Source of the DNA: Oxytricha trifallax
Taxonomy: Eukaryota > Ciliophora > Spirotrichea > Sporadotrichida > Oxytrichidae
Direction: 5' to 3'
Assembly: GCA_000711775.1 (NCBI GenBank)
Contig: ARYC01000128.1
Span: forward strand, 1 to 64,000
DNA length: 64,000 nucleotides
The notes under the pieces were generated by a model. The model ran no database searches and was not told the DNA's origin. It saw only the letters and a program-made list of their open reading frames with translations. Shown in pieces: positions 23,826 to 34,472 of this stretch (the stretch's first letter is position 1; the number at the start of each line of letters is the position of its first letter). The position numbers and the translations under genes were made by a program.

Positions 23826-26800
23826 ATGGAGAGAGTTACATAATCTACTAGAAACAATAATTTTCAACAATCTGGAGGATCTTTTAATAAATCTCAAATG
23901 AGTACTGGTAAATTCATTATTTTTTAATGCATACAGGTTAACTATAACTTGAACATAAAATACAGATTTTATTTTATAATTCTCTTCAGCATTAATTGGA
24001 GATAGCTTGAAATTTGGAAATTAAGGATTGGTAAGTTATTTCAATGATCAGTTGTTTTCTTGTCAAAATATAATAAAATTCTAAGAAAACATGTAATAAG
24101 GAAATTTACCATAGAAAAACGAGTCATTCAAAAGAAACAGGTTCTAACCATATGTATAACTATTGCAGCAAGGCTTCACTATTTCATTTTGGATTAGATT
24201 TAGCAGTATTGCTGAAACTGAGTAAAGCATAATGGCTTTGCAAAAGAATCTTAACTTTACCTCTTTGAGACTAGCCCTCAAAAACAAAAAGTCAATTAAT
24301 CAATGAATTTAAGGTGAGTTTCTTTTACTTTAGTAAACTTGTTATAGAAATTCGAAAGAAGAAGAGGCAACCTTTTATTCTGAGAAAATCTTAAAGCCAA
24401 GAATGGAGTATCATGTTGCAATTAGATCACAGTTTGATCCAGTCACCAATATGAATCAAGTGGGATTGTTCGTTAATGGCTTTGATGATCTAAAAACTGC
24501 TTGTTATATAATCTTATAAACCTTCATTTTTCACTCCATTTGAAAGTTCATTGATGTTGCTTGGAAAGTACAAGATTCATGATACTTTCATTGGTTCCAT
24601 AAACAATCTTTCAGTTTTCTTTTACCCTGCTACTGATGAAGAAATTAGAAATATGAAGCAGTAAGCTTAAGACTAAATGAATGTGTTCCAAAAATCAGTA
24701 TATATTGAAAACACTGAAACTTATCTTCAAAAGAAAAACGTACCTATTGACTAGTTCATTAGTCTAGGAGTAAATGATCAGTTTTTCAACCCTGATGGAG
24801 ACTTAGAGGGAAATGAAGCTGAAGGTCCTTAAATTAACCCCACAGAGGAATTAATGAAAATATTTGCAGATCCTGAACACGGTCAACTTAGATCTAAGGT
24901 AGCTTTGATTATTTAACCTGGCAAATATGAATACCTTATGAAGGCATGCGCTTTGATATCAACTGAAATATTCATTAATCATTCAAAATTAAGACTTAAA
25001 GTCTCATTCAATAGCATTATAGAGATATCCAGATTTATGACAACATTGAAGTATCTTAATTCTGAAATAACTACCGATGAATTATGGTTTTTGGCTAGTA
25101 ATTCGGGTTGTGGATAAATTGAAGAAGAGGATGCAAAAGAAGGAGGTGATGAAAAAATAAAGACTAAGAATATCTCCTTCTAAGCTTTGGTTAGAAGCAT
25201 GAGAAAAAGCATTCCTAATGATGTATCAATTCATTAGCATATCAAATAAGAGGCTCTCACTTTAAAATGTACAGAGTTTGAGAAGATTATCGCTTAATTC
25301 AACGCTTTGATAATTTTACTATGAACTTCCTGATCATTTAGAGGAGTTTGAATTTTTTAATTTAATTTAAGAGTCAAAGATATTCCCTTGATAGATTAAG
25401 TTTCGTCATTATATAAAAATGAGATTCTTGATCAGCTGATTTGTCTATCACTTATTTATGGTGACTCTAACTAAATGGCAACTGATTAACAATTATTATT
25501 ATATTGCTCATAAACAATGTCACAGTCATCTAATCATTATGTATATAATATCTAAATTTATGATTTTGGTAGTGAGTTAGGTATGTGGCCTGAGGGAGCC
25601 AGAATTCATTAAAGAGTGGGATGCTCCTCCTTGTACTTTGGGTTTCCATAGAGGACATCCTAAAGCAGCTTTTATCAAATACTGTATTAGTCATGGTGAG
25701 TAGAATCCTGATAGCCATTATCCAGATGGATTTACAGTGTTTATCTAAGATATAAATTATTTCTACTGCCAACAAAGAAAGGAGAAGATGGGAATGATGA
25801 ATGTAACTTTAAATTTAATAATTAAATGAAGAAGCAAAGAAATACTTCTATGACAGACCTCTTAAATACCCAGGAGAGGGGAAAGCTCCATCCGGAAGAG
25901 GAGACTTTGAGTTATTTGGAAGATTTTCAGGATACTATAGAAGCTCAATATATATCTAGTAAATTATTACCAATCCAAAAACCCAAGTAGACCTCCTACA
26001 CTATCATAACTTAATTTATAAAAGAAGTTATAATAAGAAAGATTTCGGTTATTCAGGCCAAAAGGTTTCATCTGCTGTTTTTATATTTAAGAACCTTCCA
26101 CAGAGGAATGTTTTTAGATAAAGGAATTTTATTCCACTTTATATATATAGAAAGGTTGCTATTGACGAGGGTGTTGAATATTTTATAAAGACCTTAATAA
26201 ACTTGGTTTGCATTTGCTTATGAATTCATCATAAATTAATGAATGACATTTTGTTGATGTTATAAATGGAACAGCAAACAATAGCATAAATTTATATTTA
26301 ATATGAGTATTTAGGAATTAATGGTAAAAGATGAGTAAATTACTTTATATTATGCAAAACCAAAGTGATTCTAAACAATATTATCTATTTGAATTATAAT
26401 TTTGTCCTAAAAATATTCAATTTCATTTGACAATTTATTAATAATATGCTTTATTTAACTTGAACATCGTGACTTCATAGCATTAATAGAAGTTATATTT
26501 TAAAAACAAGAAGTTTACCCTGACTTTAAGGTTATTTATTTAGATTTATCTAAAACTGCTCTTCGATTTTTCACTCAATAATTTAGTCATTTGGTTAATA
26601 TAACATAGAATCAACTGGAGAGCTTACTTTCAATAGCATGATAAATTGATTCACAATTTGTAATGAGATTATGAAGCATTCCTGAGGTTAATGACTTGTT
26701 CTAAGAGAGATCAAGGTTCCTCTAAGATTAGGTAGATAAAGACATTTTCAACGACTTAGACAGCGAGTGCTCGGAAGAAATTGATGAGGAAGTTCTGGCT

Positions 26801-26985
26801 GCTCAGAAGCGTGAAGAGGAGAGAATAAGATAAGAGACTCTATACCTTTTACATTATGAGTTTAGTTTGAGGATATTGAGATCAACTCATTCGATGGAGT
26901 TGAAGACGGATATGACGAGCCAACAGTCATCGAAGAAGAAAACCCAAATGAGGGACTTGAAGATGTCCAGGAAGAGCTATAATTA
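23826..26985 (+). CDS. Large protein with laminin-G-like domain (several introns/IESs)
   Basis: Begins MERVTQSTRNNNFQQSGGSF and is then broken by short GT..AG segments up to about 24325. A concanavalin-like/laminin-G pattern follows: MEYHVAIRSQFDPVTNMNQV, GLFVNGFDD, then LLGKYKIHDTFIGSINNLSV with FFYPATDEE. A long region without known domains follows (PEHGQLRSKVALIIQPGKYE; TDELWFLASNSGCGQ). From about 25330 the frame changes repeatedly. A very acidic stretch ends it (DSECSEEIDEEV; EEENPNEGLEDVQEEL near 26980). The MDS/IES edges after 25300 were not resolved. It may be the same gene as the next entry, since both sides of the junction are acidic and on the same strand. Confidence 0.5.
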
Positions 26986-26998
26986 ATTAAAATATGTC

Positions 26999-28800
26999 TT
27001 GATAGAAATGAGTATAATTATAGATGAAGACGATGAGGAAGAGAAGCAAGTTGTCGGCACAATTGAACTACCAGAAAACTGGGCAGATGGGAAAATTGAT
27101 ATAAACATCAATAGATGCTTCGGATGTTACTTGCATTTCAGTTACTCTTGGCATGCTGAGGATGAGTATATCAACATGTTTAATGATATTGGGGATGCCA
27201 TCGTAACAATGTTCCCTAATGCAAACATTATTGGTAACTATGAACTGAAATTAATAAGTTTGAAGTTTATGTTAGAGGACTAGGTTTCAAGAGTAAAGGC
27301 ATTTATTAAAGATAGATTCTTCCTATACAGAAAATCTTAAAAGGGCAGATTCCCAGAAAAGCATGAGATTCTTATTTTAAACAACTGATTAAAAGCTATC
27401 AAAGAATTAAGTTCAGATTCCACAAGCTCATAACTACTATAATTTGAGTCATCCATGTGATGCCCCAGAAAAACTGATAGTCTAGCCAAAGATTGAAAAG
27501 AGAAACAAGTCAATTGAAATGAAATGCTATAACATAGGTTGTACTAAGGAATACTTGTCAGATAAGAATGTGGATAAACTTTGTATGCATCATCCAGGCA
27601 GATATGATTTTGATTATGAAATTTGAGGGATGGACTTGCTGCAGGAAAGAGTGGAAACAAAAATAAAGATGGATTTTGTGGCAAAGCTTTTATTTGGAAA
27701 GAGCCAACATAGAGATTACTTTGTAAATTTCTTAATGATGAACCATGCTATTATCATCCTGGATATTTCAAGGTAAGAAATAAAAAGACTGGAGAAGGAG
27801 TTTGGACTTGCTGTCAAGGTGAGACTAGAGAAGTAGCTCCATGCGGAGAAGATAAGCATAAGTTCTCAGAGTGGCCAGATGAAGAAGCTAGAAAAAATAA
27901 GCTTTGCATTCTTAAGCTCAACAATTGTTCCCTATCTTGCCAAAAACTCCCACCTTTTGATAATAATATCCTTACACTATCAGCTGATGAAGAAAAGAAG
28001 GTTAACATGAAAGATAGGTATTGCTTAAATTGGGCCTGTAAAAAAGTCTTTAAGCAATTGAATAATCATAAAAAGGCTTGCAAATGTCATCCAGGTAGAT
28101 GGGATTTCTGTTAAAAACAACAACAATAAAAAGGTTTTATCTGCAGTAGGAGGTGTTGATCCAGATGAACTTCTTTGGAAGCCTCACTGGACTTGCTGTA
28201 GACAAGGCTGGGAGGAAGAAGGATGTACAAGAACCTTTTTCATTATTAGTTTGTTTTTAGATGAGTACAACAAAGAGCCTAGATAGTATGAATGGCCTGA
28301 CTGGAGAGTACAGACCTACTTCAAGAAAACTGTTTCTTCGCTTTGGTAAAAGAAAATATCTGAGTAGTATTATTACGATGATGAGACTCTCTTTAAGAAA
28401 TTCAGAAAGGTCTAGCTTAAATAGACATGAAGCATCAAGATATGGGTGTTGGAGGAGTAAGTTATTTATTTTACGTTTTTATTTTTAAATAGAAAATCCG
28501 TACTGACGATTTGCCTTAGCTTTGCGATAAACTTGATTAACTAAATCAATGTCGATGTTATGAATTCAGAAGACATGAGCTTCCATTTCAAATTTGTTGA
28601 GTATTATTACAAATAAACAATTACTTAGATGATGGAGAAGGCTATATTGACTTTGCTAAGTAAGATAATGTTTAATTTTATTGTTTTATTAGGTTCCAAA
28701 AATGGTGGAATATGATTATTTATCAATTTTCTATTTCAAAGATGAGAAGCCACCTGCTTAACCAGAACCTGCAATTCTATAGTAATAACCATCTGCAAAA
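26999..28800 (+). CDS. Rdx (SelW/T/H-like) domain plus CHORD-like zinc modules
   Basis: Opens SIIIDEDDEEEKQVVGTIEL. Then comes a thioredoxin-like Rdx pattern: CFGC (the CxxC redox site), a helix reaching MFPNANIIGNYE, and KFEVYVRGLGFKSKG. Three cysteine/histidine modules follow with CHORD-type spacing: CYNIGCTKEY..CMHHPGRYDF (27515-27620); CYYHPGYFKV..VWTCCQGETREVAPC (27735-27850); YCLNWACKKVF..CKCHPGRWDFC..WKPHWTCCRQGWEEEGC (28018-28225). The reading frame shifts between modules and in the Rdx part (27240), which suggests introns or IESs; one clear GTAAGT..AAATAG segment lies at 28457-28491. The end near 28800 is uncertain. The combination of a redox fold and CHORD modules is unfamiliar to me. 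Confidence 0.5.
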
Positions 28801-28973
28801 CCAAATCTTAAATCTCATCATATGTGCCAATTAATTTTTATTGTTAACATACATTTGATAACACATATTGATAATAAATAGTGATAGATTAGTAAATACG
28901 CGAAATCGTGGTAAATATTTAAAGTGATATAAATGAGAGATTGAACTAAGAATCTTTATTAAATATAATTAAA

Positions 28974-29924
28974 ATGGCAGTCCAGCCCTTGAACAAGACT
29001 AAGATCATCAAGAAGATTACTAAGCACGCCAACCGTTTTGCTTCTGACAAGTACTACAGAGTTGGAGTAAGTTAGCTTTCCCAGTCTTTAACCCTCTGTT
29101 TTACGATAGGCCTCTTGGAGAAAACCCCACGGTATTGATAGCATGGTTAAAGAGTTAGTTTTAAGGTAAATAAATTTTAATCGAATCTCTTTAAGGCTAA
29201 ACAGTATATTAATGAATCAGATTAATTTTAATAACAGCGATCTTTTTATTCTATATATGAATGGATAATTTTTGAAGAGACTTTTTTTTCTCTCACTTCC
29301 CAATCAAGTTAGTTCCCTGTAATCAGTATTTTTAATAAATTGATAGCAGAATCAGACGTAAGTACAGAGGTAACCAAATGATGCCCAGCATCGGTTAAGC
29401 CTCAAACAAAAAGACCAGACACATCTTGCCCAATGGATTCAGAAAGTTGCTCATCCGTAACGAAAAAGATATTGAACTCCTCCTTATGAACAACAGAACC
29501 TACTGCGCTGAAATCGCCCAGGGTCAAAACTCACAAATATTATCTAGTTTTATAAGATGTTTCGCTAATCTATTTTATTCCTAGGTATTTGTATTTAAAA
29601 AGTTCATAAATTGTACTATTTTAATCATTTAATCACAGACACGGAATATAACCCTTCGATAAAAATTTTATGCAAAAATACTTTCAATTATCATTTTACT
29701 TTCATATCAAAATCTTGTATCACTCCATACAAATTCATAGTTTAAGATATAATTATGGTTTTAGAGTATCTCAGCCAAGAACAGGTAAGATCCTTGTTTG
29801 TTTTAGTCGATGATTGGGTATTAATATTATTGATTATAGAAAGACCATCGTTCAAAGAGCTAAGGAACTCAACGTTAGACTCACCAACGGTACAGGCAAG
29901 CTCAAGAAGACTACTGCCGAATGA
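28974..29924 (+). CDS. RPL32: 60S ribosomal protein L32 (eL32)
   Basis: A structural protein of the large ribosomal subunit. Two introns (29067-29109; 29785-29839) and two IESs (29144-29348; 29525-29767) leave 405 nt, 134 aa; the human protein is 135 aa. Conserved segments run in order: [114 protein letters not shown]. Codon use is GC-richer than the neighbours, as usual for highly expressed ciliate genes. MDS order is unscrambled. Confidence 0.97.
29144..29348. other. IES 1 of RPL32, 205 bp, pointer ATTGATAGCA
   Basis: The 10-bp direct repeat ATTGATAGCA lies at 29134-29143 and 29339-29348. Deletion joins HGIDS to RIRRKYRG in frame, the invariant GID-x-R-x-RR block of eL32. Confidence 0.95.
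29525..29767. other. IES 2 of RPL32, 243 bp, pointer GT
   Basis: GT at 29523-29524 and 29766-29767. Deletion joins YCAEIAQG to ISAKNRKTIV, matching eL32 spacing. It lies only 17 bp upstream of intron 2 (29785-29839), so two kinds of intervening sequence, one DNA-level and one RNA-level, sit almost side by side. Confidence 0.85.
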
Positions 29925-30509
29925 GCAAATAGCTAAACAGCAGAACAAAGCCACCAGCCATCAACAGCAGTGCTTTAATTCCACAAATCTTTAAATACAA
30001 GATCTTATTTATATATTAAACATTTGGGAGGGGAAGAACATTTATTTTAATTAAGGGGGGGTGATTAAGTTTAGTATATTAATTTACTTTAAAATAAATT
30101 TATCTTATCCGTGTCGTCTCAATATTTACTTTTTCTCTCTATCTTATATATTGCTAAAATTATATCTTTGTGAAAAAAATGAGGTATCAATTTATAGATA
30201 ATTATTTTTACTAAGCAATATATATTTAATATCAAAGTGAGAAGACTATCTGAATATTCATACCTCATTTCGCATTTTCATTACACTCACATATATTCTA
30301 CATCATCAATTATAGAAGAAATTAATAAACAAATCAAATATAAAAATAATTAAAATAAAATAAAATTAATGTTAAAAGCTTTACTTTAGTCTCTTAATTT
30401 TTTTTTAATAAACATTGTGTTTTAACATTAAATTGCTGAACGCAAGGCTAATTTCATTATTAATATATAAAATCTTAAAATTATAATCATAAAATATAAC
30501 ACTAATAAA
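29925..30509. other. AT-rich intergenic region between convergent genes
   Basis: Lies between the 3' ends of RPL32 (plus) and the MCM9-like gene (minus). It holds a G-run (GGGGGGG near 30055) and otherwise only AT-rich sequence. No coding signal. Confidence 0.6.
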
Positions 30510-33500
30510 TCAATCGAATAAAAAGTCATTATCATTATCATCATCATCTTCATTATTTTCAATAATTTAATCATTTCCCTGGTTAATTTATTAATCAATT
30601 TCTTACTGAGATTATTAAATTAAACTCTATTCATCATATTCTTCTAAGTCATCCAAAATTGTTACTCCTTTGCTTGTTGCATTAATTCTCTGTATATTTT
30701 CTTGCTAATCTTATAAATAATTTTATAAATTAAAATGGATCTTAGTTTTTACTCTAATTAAAGATATCACACTATAAATTCTAGATCTAGTCATCTACTT
30801 AAGATAATATTTTTGCGTTTTAATCTGTGCATAGTTTGAATTTAGTCAGTAACAAATTCTTTTTTGTGAGAGTTTGATCTTCAGGTTTGTCAATCTATTT
30901 CTGATTTATCTATGTTTAGAACTGGTCCCATTCCTTATTAATTTGTTAAGACTATTATACTTGGATAAGACCTTAATTTATATGTTAGCTCTTAGTTTCA
31001 TATAGTATTTCATTCTCCATAAAATCTGAAACTGTAACTTGCTGATCATGATTACTTTCCTCTTCTAAATTAGCTTAAATGTGTGCTTATAACTAGTTTA
31101 TTTACGATTCTAAGACTTTCGCTTCTTCTTGTAAACTGGGTTACTATATCTCAATAATTGGGTTTTCTTTCAATTCTTGATTTGCATATCTATCGCAGCT
31201 GGTTATTTGAGAAAGATCGCTAAGTAAATCTTAAAAATTATTGCTAGTATCACTAAGCTCAGACATGCCATTAAAGAGGTCATCATTCAATATCAGCTCA
31301 CTACTATTTTCTTCTGGTATAACTATTTAATTTTCAAGATACTTTTCCGTGGTCTTGCTTATGTTCAAATCAAGAAGCTGTGAATTTGATTTTTAAAGAG
31401 TTGAGGAATGTTAAAGTTACTAACCTAAGTTTCTAGCTAGACTTTATGATGAAAGAGAGTTCAAGGATTAAGAACCACTATTATGAATTTTGAAATTAGG
31501 CATTTAAGAACCATTATTAGACCTCATTAAGTTTGAAGAATTGTGCTTGAAACCATTTATCTAAGAATTTTATCGAAAAAAGTGAGATTGCTCGTCTTAA
31601 GATTAGAAAGAGAATTCAGAGCCACCTACAAAAGAAAAATCGAAATTTGACTCAGCATTGTTTATAAACATTGAGTCTTCTAGTCTTTTTACTGGAGATG
31701 GAGTTTAGCATTATTTATAGAGCTCGATTGACTCATCTTACTCACCAAAGCAAATGCCATCTAATCCTAGTCTATAAGTTAAATCATCTCTGATTTGCTT
31801 ATATTCAATAGCGCTCCTCATAATAATAGATGGTAAAATTTCACTGCCAAATAGATTCGTCATCAGAGTATGTTCCATAAGAATAATTACACATATAGCA
31901 TCGAACACAGTTGCTTAACTTTTCATTAGAAGTCTTGCATGAGCTTCAGTCATTCTTATGATACTTTCAAGCATTCTCACAGTTTTTCGATCTTTATTAA
32001 CTTTTGGATTCATTCTCAAGTATGCAAAATAAGCTTTAAGCATTATCTCAGCCTCTTCAGTAACTACAGGCTCAAAGACTTTCTGAACGAAATTAATGTA
32101 GTTTGCTAATTTCTCTTATGGCCATAATTGAAACTCTTGCTTTACTTCAGATCTGTTTAGGCAAGATCTGTTAAGAACAAAATCAGCTTTTTGAATGTCA
32201 TCTTCAACTTAATGCTCATCTAGCATAATAAAGATCAAATCAAATCTAGATAGCAAACTACTCATTATTCCAGTATTTTACTGCAGATCATAATTTGGAT
32301 CCCATTTCTATGTTCTTCCAGGATTTGTAGCAGCAATAATTGTAGTTCTAGTATTTATTTTGCAAACAATTCCTCCCTTAGCTATACTGATAGTTTACTA
32401 TTCCATAGCTTCATGGATACTAGCTCTGTCATCATTTTTTATAAGCGAAAACTCATCTATACAGCATACTCCACAATCTGCTAGGACAAGTGCCCCTGCC
32501 TCAAGAACATATTCAGCGCCATCTTTAAAACAAGATACAGTCAATCCTGCAGATGTAGTACCAATGCCAGTAGTCTAGACTGACCTTTAGCTCAAATGAG
32601 TTGCTGCTTAAAGCATCTAGGATTTTCCAGTTCCTGGTTCTCCAACCATCAACAAGTGTACTTAACCTCTAACTTTGAATTTGGTTTCTTCTTAATGTTG
32701 AGCTACTCCACCAATCAGGGAAAGTAGAAGCCCTAACTTGACATCATATCTTTCATAGATATTAGGACATACACTCTTAATGAGTATCTAACGACCAATG
32801 ATAGGATCATGCTTTCTCCAAAATCTTTTGAATTCATTGAGAGTATCCATGTTAATTGAATTACTCTTTGAAAATTCTCTTTTGTTCAAGACTTCCACAT
32901 TGTTTGCTAATAATGCTAATTCAATAAAAGGTCTAGTCCCTGGAGCAGGAGGCATATTTTTCCATCTTTGAATTAAAACTCCTGTTATCATCACATCATC
33001 GCCAGGTTTACAAATCTCAACTAATGTGTTCTATAGAATAACCATCATAGATCTAGGAATAAGACCTGGTTTGAGAGTTTTGAATAACTCTTAAAGTTTG
33101 ATCTCTTAATAATCACTGAACTCACTTGTTCCATCGACAGGTTAGAAAGATTTACTTTTGCACGCTGAAGTTTAAAAACCAGTATTAGCTTCTCTCTTAG
33201 GATTATCGAAATTTTAATTTTCATCTAACTAGCCCTTCATGTTTTTGTTCTTGATATTGTTTATTAGAGTTTTAGCTATTTTAAAGAAAGGGTTCTCTTT
33301 AGTTTATACTTTACCATCGCATCGTTAGGGTAGCTTGAAATTATTGTATTCTGTGATATCTGACTCACAAGTAAACTCTTTTTCGCACTATCTGCATTTG
33401 AATTGCTTAAAGAGTTCTCTGCTGTTTACATGTCCTGTCCTAACTACTGTCCCAGTCAAGATAATAAATTTGTTTTGGTATTCTGTATTTACAGCTCTTA

Positions 33501-34211
33501 TAGACTCAGCAACCACTTCCTTAGTAGGGGGTATATTTAAAAGTTTCACATCTAGGTTCTTTTTCACTCTATAAATAATTAATGATAAATGATACTTACA
33601 CAACATTAACTGGCAGTTTATCCTCGTCCTTTTCAACAATCTTTTGTTAACAAGCAACTAGAGTATCTTTCAGAAATTCAAGAAATTCAAATGGGTGCTC
33701 ATGAAATTTACCTCCCAGAAATGGAAAGTTATAAATGAAATCCAGCAAACTATAATTTTAGTTTAATCAAACTCTCTTTCCAAAAAAAGTAACATAATGA
33801 TAAAATAGAAACAAACTATACTTACTCAACAGTGATATCATAATAAATTATAGTATCCTCCCCCATAAGTATTGGCACTAATTAGTCATAAGATTCTTTC
33901 ATAAAATATTCCATAATTTCATTAGCATTACTGGCCATTAAACTGCAATATATGCTTTCCTATTTAGTTTTTGGCTTATCCTTCCCAAATTTCAATATTT
34001 TCTCATTCTTGTTGGCATCTTTATTATTAACAAAAGATGATGAGTTTTGATTTGAATTTGAATTTTGTAAAGCTGACTATGGCTTTTATTTATTTTTGTT
34101 GTAATTATTGTAGTTTTTGTTATTTTTAAAGTAATTGGCTTTGTTTTAATTTTAATTATTTGGCTCCTTTTGCTAAGCATCTCGGTTTGTATTAGAGTTA
34201 TTGTTTTCCAT
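30510..34211 (-). CDS. MCM9: MCM9-like replicative/repair helicase
   Basis: An AAA+ MCM family ATPase; MCM9 works with MCM8 in homologous recombination and repair. Two introns (33750-33825; 33569-33599, only 31 nt) and one IES (30710-30758) leave 1182 codons, 1181 aa. After an Asn/Gln-rich N-terminus come an OB fold with a Cys pair (KCRQCEKEF), then [15 protein letters not shown], Walker A GEPGTGKS (about 32622-32645), [32 protein letters not shown] (Walker B), [26 protein letters not shown] and the arginine finger LLSRFD. GIG-x-TSAGLT and AMEQQTIS-x-AKAG are closer to MCM9 than to MCM2-7 or MCM8. A Gln/Asp-rich tail of about 400 aa is unlike animal MCM9 and ends [12 protein letters not shown]. 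Confidence 0.88.
30710..30758. other. IES in MCM9-like gene, 49 bp, pointer CTAAT
   Basis: CTAAT at 30705-30709 and 30754-30758. Removal brings the acidic C-terminal frame ([20 protein letters not shown]) into phase with the upstream Gln-rich frame and makes the whole gene a multiple of three. Confidence 0.7.
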
Positions 34212-34472
34212 TTAAATTAATTTAAATTTGAAATATTTATATGTTTAAATTCAAATTCAATTAAAAACATTTACTAATCAAGCATTAATTAAATAATTTT
34301 ACGAAACAAATAGAAAATACATCAATTTAAAATCATGAGCAGAATAATAACAGGCATTACAGATAGCTCCATTATGTTTGAATTTTCTATTAACTTTTCA
34401 TTTATTGGTTATTCCTGAACATACACAAAATTCTCAAGGACGATTCTAACTAGGTACTTTAAATGCAATTAA

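Noticed and set aside
25530..25775. Minus-strand ORF of 81 aa
   Set aside because: It lies antisense to the plus-strand laminin-G-like gene region and shows no domain of its own.
33992..34180. Minus-strand ORF of 62 aa rich in Lys, Ile and Thr
   Set aside because: It is an alternative frame of the Asn/Gln-rich N-terminus of the MCM9-like gene.
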